From JAQBQB01 sp963846925 (lineage in GTDB: Bacteria > Gemmatimonadota > Gemmatimonadetes > Gemmatimonadales > Gemmatimonadaceae): a stretch of 64,000 bases of DNA. A model generated the notes under the pieces. It saw nothing but the letters and a program-made list of their open reading frames with translations. It was not told the DNA's origin and searched no databases. The position numbers were made by a program, and so were the translations under genes. Positions 17,379 through 26,533 of the stretch are shown here, one piece after another (the first letter of the stretch is position 1; every line of letters starts with the position of its first letter). The DNA is taken from positions 248,001-312,000 of the forward strand of contig CAWJXW010000010.1 of NCBI GenBank assembly GCA_963846925.1. The letters are read 5' to 3'.

Positions 17379-18847
17379 CGATGCGCCTCGGCGCCCAGCG
17401 ACCGCTCGAGCGCGTAGGCCGCCGTGAACATGCGAGCCTCGTCGAAGTGATTCGCGATCAGCTGCCCGCCGACCGGAAGTCCGGCGACGCGGCCGATCGG
17501 AAGCGACATCGCGGGCACACCCGCGAGGTTCGCCGTGCATGTGAAGATGTCGCTCAGGTACATCTCGTACGGGTCGCTTTTCGCACCCAGAGCGAACGCG
17601 GGGGTCGGCGTGGTGGGCGTGAACAAGACGTCAACGCCCGACTCGAACACTCTCGCGAAATCGCGCGCGATGAGGGCGCGGACCTGCTGCGCCTTCCGGT
17701 AGTACGCATCGTAGTAGCCCGCCGAGAGGACGTACGTGCCGAGCAGAATCCGGCGCGTCACCTCCGGGCCGAAGCCGCCGGAACGCGTGGCCTCGTACAT
17801 CCCGCGCAACCCGTCCCCCGCGAGCCGCAACCCGTATCTCACGCCGTCGAAACGCGCGAGGTTCGACGACGCCTCCGCCGGCGCGACGATGTAGTAAACC
17901 GGAATCGCCAATTCGGTGTGCGGCAGCGAAACGTCGCGGATCTCGGCGCCGAGCGAGCGAAGATGCTCCAGCGCGGCGTCGCATCGTTCGCGCACGCCAC
18001 GCTCCAAGTCCGCCGGGAAATACTCGCGCGGCCGCCCGACGACGAGACCGTGCAGCGACGCGTCGAGGCCTGCGCGGTAGTCGCCTGCCGGACGGCTCGC
18101 GCTGGTCGAGTCGTTCGAATCGTGCCCCGCGATCGTCTCGAGCGCCATCGCCGCGTCGTCCACGCCGCGGCCGAAGACCCCAACCTGGTCGAGCGACGAG
18201 GCGAACGCGACGAGCCCGAAGCGGCTCACGCGTCCATAGGTCGGCTTCACGCCGACCACGCCGCAGAACGCGGCGGGTTGGCGCACGGACCCACCGGTCT
18301 CCGATCCGAGCGCGATCGGGACCATGCCCGCGGCCACCGCCGCCGCCGAACCGCCGGACGATCCTCCGGGGACACGGTCGGGCGCGAGTGGATTGCGCGT
18401 CGCGCCGAACGCGCTGTTCTCGGTCGACGAGCCCATCGCGAATTCGTCCATGTTCGACTTTGCGACGACGACCGCTCCGGCGCCGCGCAAGCGCGTCACC
18501 ACCGTCGCCTCGAACGGGCTCACGTACCCTTCCAGAATCCGCGACCCACACGACGTCGGGAGCGTGAGCGTGGCGATGTTGTCCTTGACGACGACCGGAA
18601 CGCCGGCCAGCGCGCCGACGGAACCGCCCTGAGAGCGCGCCTCGTCACAGCGAACCTCGACCAGCGCGGCGTCGGCGAGCGCCGACTCGCGATCGAGGTA
18701 CAGCAGCGCGTTGAGCCCTTCGCGTCCCAGCCCGGCAGTAACCGCCCGATCCAACGAACGCAGAACCGGATCGACCGCGGAGAGTCCGGCCTCCACCGAC
18801 TCGCGCAGCGTGGCCGCCGAATCACGATCAAGCGGCGTCGGACTCAC
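17375..18847 (-). CDS. gatA: Glutamyl-tRNA(Gln) amidotransferase subunit A
   Basis: 490 aa amidase that releases ammonia from glutamine for GatB. The amidase triad context is visible: Lys in VVVKDNIA, the Gly/Ser stretch PGGSSGGSAAAVAAG and the nucleophile Ser in ALGSETGGSVRQPA. The start is GTG 18847, overlapping the gatC stop (GTGA). Normal length. Works in the cytoplasm as the GatCAB complex. Confidence 0.97.
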   Translation of the reverse strand: MSPTPLDRDSAATLRESVEAGLSAVDPVLRSLDRAVTAGLGREGLNALLYLDRESALADAALVEVRCDEARSQGGSVGALAGVPVVVKDNIATLTLPTSCGSRILEGYVSPFEATVVTRLRGAGAVVVAKSNMDEFAMGSSTENSAFGATRNPLAPDRVPGGSSGGSAAAVAAGMVPIALGSETGGSVRQPAAFCGVVGVKPTYGRVSRFGLVAFASSLDQVGVFGRGVDDAAMALETIAGHDSNDSTSASRPAGDYRAGLDASLHGLVVGRPREYFPADLERGVRERCDAALEHLRSLGAEIRDVSLPHTELAIPVYYIVAPAEASSNLARFDGVRYGLRLAGDGLRGMYEATRSGGFGPEVTRRILLGTYVLSAGYYDAYYRKAQQVRALIARDFARVFESGVDVLFTPTTPTPAFALGAKSDPYEMYLSDIFTCTANLAGVPAMSLPIGRVAGLPVGGQLIANHFDEARMFTAAYALERSLGAEAHR

Positions 18848-19149
18848 GTGTCGTCGTCTTCATGAGTCGACAGCCGCGGCACGAGGAAGAAGCCGTCGCG
18901 TTCGCTGGGCGCGAACGCGGCGATCGGCCTCTGGAGCGCGACAGGCGGTCCCGAGTCGCCGCGCAGGGGCGCGCTGTCGGCGCCTATCGCGGTCAGTGGA
19001 TCGACCGCCGTCGTGTCCACGCGCGCCAATACCGACATGTGCTCCAGAATCGTGTTCAGCTCGGCCACGAGCGCGCGAGCGCGGTCGTCGGAGACGCCCA
19101 ATCTCGCGAGCGACGCGATGTGGCGAACGTCGTCGATCGTCACCGCCAT
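18844..19149 (-). CDS. gatC: Glutamyl-tRNA(Gln) amidotransferase subunit C
   Basis: 101 aa stabilising subunit. The N-terminus AVTIDDVRHIASLARLGVSD and the middle LNTILEHMSVLARVDTTAVDPL are typical GatC; the C-terminus GFFLVPRL is the usual GatA-wrapping segment. It begins one base after the pcrA stop and overlaps gatA. Confidence 0.95.
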   Translation of the reverse strand: MAVTIDDVRHIASLARLGVSDDRARALVAELNTILEHMSVLARVDTTAVDPLTAIGADSAPLRGDSGPPVALQRPIAAFAPSERDGFFLVPRLSTHEDDDT

Positions 19150-19150
19150 G

Positions 19151-21508
19151 TCACTCGTCTCCGCGCTCGAGATTCGCCTGCGCGATGACGAGCGTCTTGC
19201 GGCCGATCGCTTCGTCGTCGAAGTCGATCTTCACCTTGGCGTCTCGCCCGCCACCGGCGAGCTCGGCGATCGTTCCAGTGCCGAATTTGCGATGGCGTAC
19301 GCGCGCGCCGACCGCGAACACGGCGGCGTCCTGCGACTCGTCCTCGACGTTTCGCGCCCCCCCCCGGCCGCCGCCAAACGTGACGGGCACGCCGGGACGC
19401 CGCGACGCGGCGGACTCGCGCGGTGGAAGGTCGTCGTCCCACGAGGAGGTCGCGCGGGGAGACACTCCACCGGATCGTCCATACCCGCGCCCGTACGCCT
19501 GGTGATCCGCGCCGGCGCGCATAAACGCGCGCCCTGAACTGCGCACCTTGATCGTGCTGCGCGATTCGAGCATCGCGGTCGGGATGCCGTCGAGGAATCC
19601 CGACGGCCGCGCGCCCAACAACTCTCCGTTGCGGCGCCGTTCCTCGGCGTGCGTGAGATACAGCTTCCGCTCGGCGCGCGTGATGCCGACGTAGAACAAC
19701 CGGCGCTCTTCCTCGAGCAGCGGCGGGTCTTCGTACGCTTTCGCCAGCGGAAACAGCCCGTCTTCGAGTCCCGTGATGAACACGACGGGAAACTCGAGGC
19801 CTTTGGCGTTGTGCAGTGTCATGAGGGTCACCGCTTCGGCGTCGGCCGCCAGCGCATCGGAGTCGGCGACGAGGCTCGCGCGCTGCAAGAAATGGTCGAG
19901 CGGGCGCAGACCGACTTCGCCCAATTCGTCGGCGACCAGTTCGGCCGCGCCCGTGATGAGCTCCCGCACGTTGTCCAACCGCTCCGCGGACTCCGGGCCT
20001 TCGGCACGCAGGTAGTCGCCGTAGCGGATCGCGTCGACCAGCTCGCGCAGCAACTCGTCGACCGCCGCCTCCTGCGCTCGCTCGCGCAGGCCGGCGATCA
20101 AGCGGACGAACTCGGCCAGCGCGATTCGCGCGGCTGGTCGAAGCGCGGCGACGATCTCGGCACGCTGCGCACCTTCGAACATCGGAACGCCGGACACGCG
20201 CGACGCTTCGGCGAGTTGGTCGATCGTCGTTTCGCCGAGACCGCGCTTCGGCACACCCACCGCTCGTCGGAACGCCTCGTCGTCGGCGGGATTCGCGATC
20301 AGCTTGAGATACGCCATCAGGTCGCGAATCTCGCGCCGGTCGTAGAAACGGACCGCGCCGACGAGCCGGTACGGCATCGCTTGACGACGCAGCGATTCCT
20401 CGAGCGCGCGGCTCTGCGCATTCGTGCGATAGAGCACGGCGACGTCGCCGTAGCCCGCGGGCGATTGCCCGGACCGTCGCACACCGATCTCGTTCACGAC
20501 GAAGTCGGCCTCGTCGCGTTCGTCGAGCGACCGCACGAGCGTGATCGGCTCGCCGCCGCCGCGGGTCGCGCGCAGCGTCTTGCCCATTCGCGCGGTGTTC
20601 GCGCTGATGACGACGTTCGCCAGATCGAGAATCTGCGGCGTCGACCGGTAGTTCTCCTCGAGGCGAACGACGGCGGCACCCGCGAAATCCTTATTGAAGT
20701 CGAGGATGTTCCGGATGTCGGCGCCCCGCCACCCATAGATGGATTGGTCATCGTCACCCACGACGCACACGTTGCCGTGCTGTCCACCGAGGAGCTTGAT
20801 CAGCTCGTACTGCGCGCGGTTCGTGTCCTGGTACTCGTCGACGAGGATGTACTTGAACTGGTCGCGATATCGCGCGAGCCGTTCCGGGTGGCGCTGGAGC
20901 ATGCGCACGGGCAGCACGAGCAAGTCGTCGAAGTCGACGGCGTTGGCGAGGCGAAGCGCCTGCTCGAGGCTCTTGAAGACCGGCGCCACCGCCTTGGCAA
21001 ATGGATCGAACGCCATCCGCTCGTATTCCGCCGGCTCGACGAGCGCGTTCTTGGCGTCGGAGATCGCCGAGTGCACGGCGCGCGGCGCGAACTGCTTGGG
21101 CGAGATTCCGTGCCGCTCCATCAGACGCTTGACCACGCCGAGTGAATCGTCCTGGTCGTAGATCGTGTACGTCGGTGTACGGTCCACGAGATGCGCCGAC
21201 GCACGGAGCATGCGGGCGCCGATCGCGTGGAACGTGCCGGCCCACATCCCGGCGGGCGCGCTGCCGAGGAGCCGGCCGATGCGGTCGCGCATCTCGCCGG
21301 CGGCTTTATTCGTGAACGTGACAGCGAGGACGTTGCGCGCGCTCACGCCCTCGATGTCGATCAGGCGCGCGATGCGCGTGGTGAGGACCCGCGTCTTGCC
21401 CGAGCCCGCGCCGGCCAGGACGAGCAACGGACCGTTCACATGGAGCACAGCCTCTCGCTGCGCCGGGTTGAGGCCCGCCGTCAACCGCTCGTCCAGCATC
21501 GTCTGCAT
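19151..21508 (-). CDS. pcrA: ATP-dependent DNA helicase PcrA/UvrD, superfamily 1
   Basis: 785 aa 3'-5' helicase for nucleotide excision and mismatch repair and for clearing replication blocks. Motifs in order: LNPAQREAVLH (Q), GAGSGKTRVL (Walker A), DEYQDTN (Walker B), GDDDQSIYGWRGAD (III), LEENYRST (IV), TLMTLHNAKGLEFPVVF (V), EERRLFYVGITRAERKLYLT (VI). The C-terminus VGARVRHRKFGTGTI is the Tudor-like RNA polymerase-binding domain. ATG 21508 is chosen at the motif Q region; the longer open frame upstream lies inside the kinase gene. It overlaps the kinase stop by one base (TGATG). Confidence 0.96.
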   Translation of the reverse strand: MQTMLDERLTAGLNPAQREAVLHVNGPLLVLAGAGSGKTRVLTTRIARLIDIEGVSARNVLAVTFTNKAAGEMRDRIGRLLGSAPAGMWAGTFHAIGARMLRASAHLVDRTPTYTIYDQDDSLGVVKRLMERHGISPKQFAPRAVHSAISDAKNALVEPAEYERMAFDPFAKAVAPVFKSLEQALRLANAVDFDDLLVLPVRMLQRHPERLARYRDQFKYILVDEYQDTNRAQYELIKLLGGQHGNVCVVGDDDQSIYGWRGADIRNILDFNKDFAGAAVVRLEENYRSTPQILDLANVVISANTARMGKTLRATRGGGEPITLVRSLDERDEADFVVNEIGVRRSGQSPAGYGDVAVLYRTNAQSRALEESLRRQAMPYRLVGAVRFYDRREIRDLMAYLKLIANPADDEAFRRAVGVPKRGLGETTIDQLAEASRVSGVPMFEGAQRAEIVAALRPAARIALAEFVRLIAGLRERAQEAAVDELLRELVDAIRYGDYLRAEGPESAERLDNVRELITGAAELVADELGEVGLRPLDHFLQRASLVADSDALAADAEAVTLMTLHNAKGLEFPVVFITGLEDGLFPLAKAYEDPPLLEEERRLFYVGITRAERKLYLTHAEERRRNGELLGARPSGFLDGIPTAMLESRSTIKVRSSGRAFMRAGADHQAYGRGYGRSGGVSPRATSSWDDDLPPRESAASRRPGVPVTFGGGRGGARNVEDESQDAAVFAVGARVRHRKFGTGTIAELAGGGRDAKVKIDFDDEAIGRKTLVIAQANLERGDE

Positions 21509-22695
21509 CAGTGAAGAATAATCTCGAAGGTGGCGCCGACCGGGGCCCCACCCGCGGCTGCGCCGGCGCCTGGCTCCGACGGCGCGAGCCGTAGCACGCC
21601 GTTGTGGTTTTCCTCGACGATTCGCCTCGCGAGCGAGAGGCCGATCCCCCATCCGCTTTGCTTGGTGGAGAAGCCCGGCTCGAATACGCGCGACCTCAGT
21701 TCGCGGGGTACGCCCGGGCCGTCGTCGGCGACGCGAATCGCCACGCCCTCGGTGCCCGAGTGCGAGGCAGTCAACCGGACGCGCCCGCCGCGCCCCGCCA
21801 GAGCGTCGATGGCGTTCTTCGCCAGCACCTCGATGGCCCACTCGAGGAGCACGGCGTCGCCCTTCACCTTCGGCAGACCAGGCTCCTCGTCGTGCTCCAC
21901 AACGATCGTATTGGCGAGCGTCGGTACCCGCGCCTGGAAATAGCGGGCGACGCGGGCGACGAGCGCGCCGGCGTCGACGTCGTCGAACTTCGCCTCGCGC
22001 CCGATGCGCTCGAACCGGTGGGCGACGCGGTCGAGCCGATCGAGATCGGCGCGCATGTGCTTCGCGGCCGCGGCCGACGACTCGTCCTGCGCCCGCTCCT
22101 CCATCAGCTCGATCCATCCGGCGAGACTGGACAGCGGAGTTCCCAATTGATGCGCCGACTCGCGCGCCATCCCGGCCCACAGACGCTCGCGCGCCGCGTC
22201 GCCGCGGGTCCGCACGATGTAGACCCACGCCAACAACAGGATGGCGGCCATGCTCGCCTGCAGCGCCGGGATGATCCGCAGCCAGCGCACGACGGACGGA
22301 TCGCCGTAGTAGACTTTTCCAATGAGTGAGTCGGCAATCGGCGGATGCTCGCCCTGGAGCACCGCCACGTACTCCTTGATGCGTGAATCCGTGTCGGCGA
22401 GAGCGTGCGCGGGTCGAACGGGCAGGTTGGCGTGCCCGGCGACGACGCCGTTCGGGTCGGTCACGACGAGCGGGACGCCTTGGGCCTGAATGCTCTTCGA
22501 CAGGTCGACGAGCGCCGCGTCCATCGCCCCGGGAGAACTGTCGGCGAAGGCGCGGAAGACGCGGGCGTACATCTCCGTCGATCGCCTCGCGTCCGCGCGC
22601 AAGTCGACGATCACCCGCTGGGTGTACCAGACGTACGACCCCAACAATACCAGAAACAGCGTGGCGACCAGCATCTCGGACTTGCTGCGCCGCAT
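21508..22695 (-). CDS. Membrane sensor histidine kinase
   Basis: 395 aa. Two membrane helices (about residues 8-24 and 150-170) flank a periplasmic sensor of about 120 aa. The cytoplasmic part has the H-box ARESAHQLGTPLSSLAG with the phospho-acceptor His, then the ATPase boxes LLEWAIEVLAKNAIDAL (N), VADDGPGVP (G1), FSTKQSGWGIGLSLARRIV (F/G2). It lacks an obvious HAMP or PAS domain. No response regulator is adjacent; it sits between serS and pcrA. The signal and target are unknown. Confidence 0.88.
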   Translation of the reverse strand: MRRSKSEMLVATLFLVLLGSYVWYTQRVIVDLRADARRSTEMYARVFRAFADSSPGAMDAALVDLSKSIQAQGVPLVVTDPNGVVAGHANLPVRPAHALADTDSRIKEYVAVLQGEHPPIADSLIGKVYYGDPSVVRWLRIIPALQASMAAILLLAWVYIVRTRGDAARERLWAGMARESAHQLGTPLSSLAGWIELMEERAQDESSAAAAKHMRADLDRLDRVAHRFERIGREAKFDDVDAGALVARVARYFQARVPTLANTIVVEHDEEPGLPKVKGDAVLLEWAIEVLAKNAIDALAGRGGRVRLTASHSGTEGVAIRVADDGPGVPRELRSRVFEPGFSTKQSGWGIGLSLARRIVEENHNGVLRLAPSEPGAGAAAGGAPVGATFEIILH

Positions 22696-22705
22696 GAGCC
22701 GGGGC

Positions 22706-23980
22706 TCAGCCGAGTGTGTCGACGCCGAGATACGCGCGAAGCGCGGCAGGAACGGTGACCGTTCCGTCGGCGTTCTGATGATGCTCCAGCAAGCAGGCGA
22801 TCGTGCGCGGAAATGCCAGTCCCGATCCATTGAGCGTGTGCACGAATCGCGGCTTCTCACCTTTGGCGGGACGATACCGGATGTTCGCTCGCCGCGCCTG
22901 GAAATCGGTGAACGTGCTGCACGACGAGACCTCGAGCCACGCGCCAACGCCCGGGGCCCAGCACTCCAAATCGTACGTCATTGCAGAACTAAACCCGGTG
23001 TCGCCGGCGGCGAGCAACTTACGTCGATAGGGCAGCTCCAGACGCTCCAGCATCGTCTCGGCGTGGCGCGTGAGCAGCTCGAGCTGCTCGGCCGACGTCT
23101 CGGGCGACGCATACCGCACGAGCTCCACCTTGTCGAATTCGTGCGTGCGAAGGATGCCGCGCGTGTCCTTCCCCGCCGATCCCGCCTCGCGGCGGAAACA
23201 CTTGCTATAGGCGACGAAGGCCATCGGCATGGCGTCGGCCTCGATGATCTCGTCGCGGTAGAGATTCGTGACCGGTACTTCCGCGGTGGGAATCAGGAAC
23301 AGGTCGTCGCCGCGCGTGCCGTAGGCATCGTCCTCGAATTTCGGAAGCTGTCCGGTGCCGGTCATCGTCGCGCGATTGACGAGCAGCGGCGGCCACACCT
23401 CTTCGTAGCCGTGCTCCTGGCGGTGCGTGTCCATGAACATCGCGATGAGCGAGCGGATGAGCCTCGCCCCGACCCCACGATAAAAGACGAATCCCGAGCC
23501 GGAGACCTTCCCACCCCGCTCGAGATCGATCATCCCGAGCGATGCGCCGATTTCCCAATGCGGCTTCACGCCATCGCGCGCGCGTGGTGAGCCCCACTCA
23601 CGGGCGATCACGTTCTGCGTCTCGTCGCCTTCGGGAACGTTCGGCAGCGTGACGTTGGGAATCTCGAGCAGCGTCTGGTCGAGATCCCGCTGGGCGGCGG
23701 CCAATTCGTGCTCGAGCTTCGTGATCTCGTCGCCGAGCGCACGTCCTTGGGCGATCAGCTCATCCGCGTCTTCCTTGGCGCGCTTTCGCCGCGCGACTTC
23801 CTGCGAGTTGGCGTTCCGGGCCGCCTTTCGCTCTTCGACCGCCTGGATCAGCGTCCGGCGGTCACGCTCGAGCTGGATGCCGCGGTCTATGACCGGCGCG
23901 AGTCCATCGAGCGCGCCGCGGCGGCGGAGCCCATCGCGCAGCAGATCGACCTGCTCGCGGAGCATCCGGGCGTCGTGCAT
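22706..23980 (-). CDS. serS: Seryl-tRNA synthetase
   Basis: 424 aa class II synthetase. An N-terminal coiled-coil arm (MLREQVDLLRDGLRRRG...AAQRDLDQTLLEIPN) is followed by the catalytic domain with motif 2 FRREAGSAGKDTRGILR(T)HEF, TAEVPVTNLYRDE and motif 3 NGSGLAFPRTIACLLEHHQ. Normal length for bacterial SerRS. It heads the serS-kinase-pcrA-gatCAB run, 11 bases before the kinase gene. Confidence 0.97.
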   Translation of the reverse strand: MHDARMLREQVDLLRDGLRRRGALDGLAPVIDRGIQLERDRRTLIQAVEERKAARNANSQEVARRKRAKEDADELIAQGRALGDEITKLEHELAAAQRDLDQTLLEIPNVTLPNVPEGDETQNVIAREWGSPRARDGVKPHWEIGASLGMIDLERGGKVSGSGFVFYRGVGARLIRSLIAMFMDTHRQEHGYEEVWPPLLVNRATMTGTGQLPKFEDDAYGTRGDDLFLIPTAEVPVTNLYRDEIIEADAMPMAFVAYSKCFRREAGSAGKDTRGILRTHEFDKVELVRYASPETSAEQLELLTRHAETMLERLELPYRRKLLAAGDTGFSSAMTYDLECWAPGVGAWLEVSSCSTFTDFQARRANIRYRPAKGEKPRFVHTLNGSGLAFPRTIACLLEHHQNADGTVTVPAALRAYLGVDTLG

Positions 23981-23983
23981 GCG

Positions 23984-24580
23984 CTAGTTCTTGGGCACGC
24001 CGTCGGCAAACGACACGAAACCGCAGTTCGGATCGACGGTGAACACGACCTTCATCGAGCGCGTCGCGAGATCCACCGCCGTCACGATGACCTTGGCGTA
24101 CAGGTTCTGGCCCGAAATCGCTAACCCGCACGTGTTGAGGTCGTTCGACTGCGCGACGATCGTCACGTTGGCCGCGCCGATGAGCGTCGTATCGGCGCGA
24201 TATCCGTTCTTCGGAGCGGCGACAAGATTGTCGAACGACCCTTGCGACACCTGCAGGCCGACCGCGTGCGTCGGCGCAAGCGCCGAGGCGATCGTTCGCA
24301 GTGGCATGAACAACACGTGCCCCGCGCTGTCGATGTCGAAAGCGATGTCGAAGGCGAAGCTGGACGACGCCGGCACGAGCTGACCGGTCGAGATCTGCAG
24401 CGCCGTCGGCGCGCCGAGCGGCGCACCATTGATGGCGTAGACAACGCCGCTGTCGGTGAGCGTCGGAAGCGACGCCGGCACGCCAGTGAGGTCGGTGCAG
24501 GAGATGGCCGTGATGGCGGCGGCGAACGTCGCCAACGCGAAAATCGGGGCCGAAAGCGGCGAGAAACGACGAATGGTCAT
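23984..24580 (-). CDS. Putative lipoprotein of unknown function
   Basis: 198 aa from ATG 24580. The signal peptide has a lipobox ending at Cys28 (AITAISCTDLTG). The mature part is beta-rich and low in charge (SGVVYAINGAPLGAPTALQIS, FAFDIAFDIDSAGHVLF) with a few Cys near the end (DPNCGFVSFADG). No known domain recognised. It lies 3 bases ahead of serS on the same strand and has its own candidate promoter at 24597-24625. Its placement before serS may be incidental. Confidence 0.6.
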   Translation of the reverse strand: MTIRRFSPLSAPIFALATFAAAITAISCTDLTGVPASLPTLTDSGVVYAINGAPLGAPTALQISTGQLVPASSSFAFDIAFDIDSAGHVLFMPLRTIASALAPTHAVGLQVSQGSFDNLVAAPKNGYRADTTLIGAANVTIVAQSNDLNTCGLAISGQNLYAKVIVTAVDLATRSMKVVFTVDPNCGFVSFADGVPKN

Positions 24581-24596
24581 TGGGGGAGTCGAGCGA

Positions 24597-24625
24597 AGGA
24601 TACGGACGCGTTGAGGATTCTTCAA
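24597..24625 (-). promoter_or_regulatory. Candidate sigma-70-type promoter for the 23984-24580 lipoprotein gene
   Basis: On the minus strand TTGAAG and TATCCT are separated by exactly 17 bases; the predicted transcript start is about 10 bases before the ATG. It is back-to-back with the Roadblock promoter. Confidence 0.45.
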
Positions 24626-24639
24626 GCGATTGGGGCCGC

Positions 24640-24668
24640 TTGACTTCGACCACTTCGATCTCTAGCTT
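24640..24668 (+). promoter_or_regulatory. Candidate sigma-70-type promoter for the Roadblock/receiver operon
   Basis: TTGACT, a 17-base spacer, then TAGCTT. The same -35 with the same spacing and a TAnnnT -10 occurs at groES and rpsT in this window. The predicted start lies about 28 bases before ATG 24703. Confidence 0.6.
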
Positions 24669-24702
24669 CGCCTCCACTTCGGGGGGAAGCGCGAACGACG
24701 GA

Positions 24703-25056
24703 ATGCCGAGCATTCGTGATCTGGTCGCTGCCATCCGGCAGCGCGAAGGAGTCGACGCCGCCGTCGTCCTCGGACGCGACGGGTTGTTGATCGACGGCCA
24801 GCTCACCGAGGGGCTCGACGCCGACGACATCGCCGCCCGAATTCCCGCCATCCTGAGCTCCGCCGACGAGCTCGGCGTTGCCGCCGACCGCGGTGAGCTG
24901 CTGACGGCGGTCCTCGAGCACCGCCGCGGACTGGCGATCGTCTCGGTGCTGACGACAGATGCCGTGCTTCTCGTCCTCATGTCGCCCGGCGCCGCCGTCG
25001 GGCAACTGCTGCTCGAGATTCGCCGCAACCGCGAACGCATCGCCGCTCTCGTCTAA
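24703..25056 (+). CDS. Roadblock/LC7 domain protein
   Basis: 117 aa, a single Roadblock/LC7 fold: IRDLVAAIRQREGVDAAVVLGRDGLLIDG followed by LSSADELGVAADRGELLTAVLEHRRGLAIVSVL...AVLLVLMSPGAAVG. Such proteins regulate small Ras-like GTPases (MglB type) or act as dimeric scaffolds. No GTPase gene is nearby, but a CheY-like receiver follows 15 bases downstream. Start at ATG 24703; the open frame upstream is not conserved and covers the promoter. Confidence 0.8.
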   Translation: MPSIRDLVAAIRQREGVDAAVVLGRDGLLIDGQLTEGLDADDIAARIPAILSSADELGVAADRGELLTAVLEHRRGLAIVSVLTTDAVLLVLMSPGAAVGQLLLEIRRNRERIAALV

Positions 25057-25071
25057 GCGCATCGATTCGCC

Positions 25072-25496
25072 GTGTCCAACTCGCCCACGTGCCACGTGCT
25101 CGTCGCCGACGACGAACCGCACATCGGCCGCATCATCAAGATGAAGCTCGAGCAGGGGCCGTTCCGCGTCACTCTGGCCTACGACGGACGCGAAGCCCTC
25201 GAGACGCTCGGTCGCGAGACCGACATCTGCCTGGTGATGCTCGACCTCATGATGCCGCACCTGAGCGGTCTCGATGTTCTGACCGCCATGCGCCGCGATC
25301 CGCGGTGGCAGAAGATCCCTTGCATCATCCTGACGGCGGCCGGCCAGGAACAGCAGCACACCAGCGCCATGGCGCTGGGAGCGAACGACTTCCTGACCAA
25401 GCCGTTCAGCCCGAAGAAGCTGTACGCGCGCGCCGCGGAGCTGGTGGGGCTCGCGGCCGACGATTCGAACGTCGACGCCCCCCCTCCCCCGGATGA
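25072..25496 (+). CDS. CheY-like response regulator receiver protein (likely one-base frameshift at its end)
   Basis: GTG start. A single receiver domain: VLVADDEPHIGRIIK (acidic pocket), MLDLMMPHLSGLDVL with the phospho-acceptor Asp, ILTAAG and DFLTKPFSPKKL with the conserved Lys. No output domain. As sequenced, the frame does not stop after the domain but stays open through the next gene to 27762. The end contains a C7 run (about 25480-25486); one more C would put the stop exactly at TGA 25494-25496, overlapping the next ATG. I therefore end it at 25496. It may act with the Roadblock protein. Confidence 0.75.
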
Positions 25497-26533
25497 GCCG
25501 CTGGGCGGTGGTGCTTGCCGGCGGGGTCGGGTCGCGATTCTGGCCGCTGTCCACGCCGTCGCGCCCCAAACAATTGTTGCCACTCGTCACCTCGCAGCCG
25601 CTGCTCGCGGACACGGTGACGCGGCTTCGCCCTCTCGTGTCGTCGGATCGCACCCTCATACTCACGAGCGAGGCGTTGGTGCCAAGTGTGGCCGCGCTCC
25701 TCCCCGACGTCCCGCGATCCAACATCCTCGCCGAACCAAGGCCGGCGGGAACGGCGGCAGCCCTGACCTGGGCCGCCCAGGAGATCGCGCGCCGCGACGG
25801 GCCGGCGGCCGTCATGATGTCGGTGCACGCCGATTGGGCAGTCGCCGACCCGGCGGGATTCCAGCAGTCGCTCACCCTCGCGGCCAAGACCGCCGAGCAG
25901 CATCACGCGCTCGTGACTGTGGGCGTTGTGCCCACGCGCCCCGACCCGGGCTTCGGATACATCCAGCCCGGCGAGGCGCTCGACGCCGAGACGGGTGCAC
26001 GCCGGGTGGCGCGGTTCGTGGAGAAGCCCGACCGGGCGCGCGCCGAGCAGATGCGCCGCGACGGCTACCTCTGGAACTCGGGCATCTTCGTGTGGCGCGT
26101 GGGCGATTTTCTGGACGACGTCCGGCGGCTCACGCCGGAAGTGTCGCGCGCCCTTCATGCCAACTCCGACGACATGCTCGGTTTCTTCGGGGCGGTCACG
26201 CCGATCTCCGTCGACGTGGGTGTGCTCGAACGCAGCGACCGCGTCGTCGTGCTCGCCGGCGACTTCGGTTGGGACGACGTCGGCACCTGGGCCGCCCTGC
26301 GCCGCGTTCGGCGGACCGACGCCGCCGGGAACACGGCGAACGGGCGCCTCTACCCGATCGACGCCCGCGACAATGTCGTCCACGCGCCAGCCTCCACCGT
26401 GATCATGTATGGGGTCTCCAACCTCGTGGTGGTCATGGAAAACGACATGGTGCTCGTCACCACGACCGACCGGTCCGCCGATTTGAAAACGCTCATGGAC
26501 GCGCTGCCGCGCGGCGTCCGGGAACGCCCGTGA
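25493..26533 (+). CDS. manC: Mannose-1-phosphate guanylyltransferase
   Basis: 346 aa. Converts mannose-1-phosphate and GTP to GDP-mannose for surface polysaccharides. The N-terminus VVLAGGVGSRFWPLSTPSRP is the nucleotidyltransferase loop; KQLLPL, FVEKPDR, WNSGIFVW and DFGWDDVGTWAAL are characteristic of the GMP family. No phosphomannose isomerase domain is attached. ATG overlaps the presumed receiver stop; its own stop overlaps the next GTG. Confidence 0.9.
   Translation: MSRWAVVLAGGVGSRFWPLSTPSRPKQLLPLVTSQPLLADTVTRLRPLVSSDRTLILTSEALVPSVAALLPDVPRSNILAEPRPAGTAAALTWAAQEIARRDGPAAVMMSVHADWAVADPAGFQQSLTLAAKTAEQHHALVTVGVVPTRPDPGFGYIQPGEALDAETGARRVARFVEKPDRARAEQMRRDGYLWNSGIFVWRVGDFLDDVRRLTPEVSRALHANSDDMLGFFGAVTPISVDVGVLERSDRVVVLAGDFGWDDVGTWAALRRVRRTDAAGNTANGRLYPIDARDNVVHAPASTVIMYGVSNLVVVMENDMVLVTTTDRSADLKTLMDALPRGVRERP

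Noticed and set aside
17264..18865. Long plus-strand reading frame opposite gatA
   Set aside because: Arg/Asp/Glu-rich translation without motifs, a GC-rich shadow of gatA.
19151..22228. 1025-residue version of PcrA
   Set aside because: The extra N-terminus is read from inside the kinase gene in the wrong frame.
24622..25887. 421-residue minus-strand frame over the Roadblock and receiver genes
   Set aside because: It overlaps promoters and conserved plus-strand genes and has no recognisable domain.
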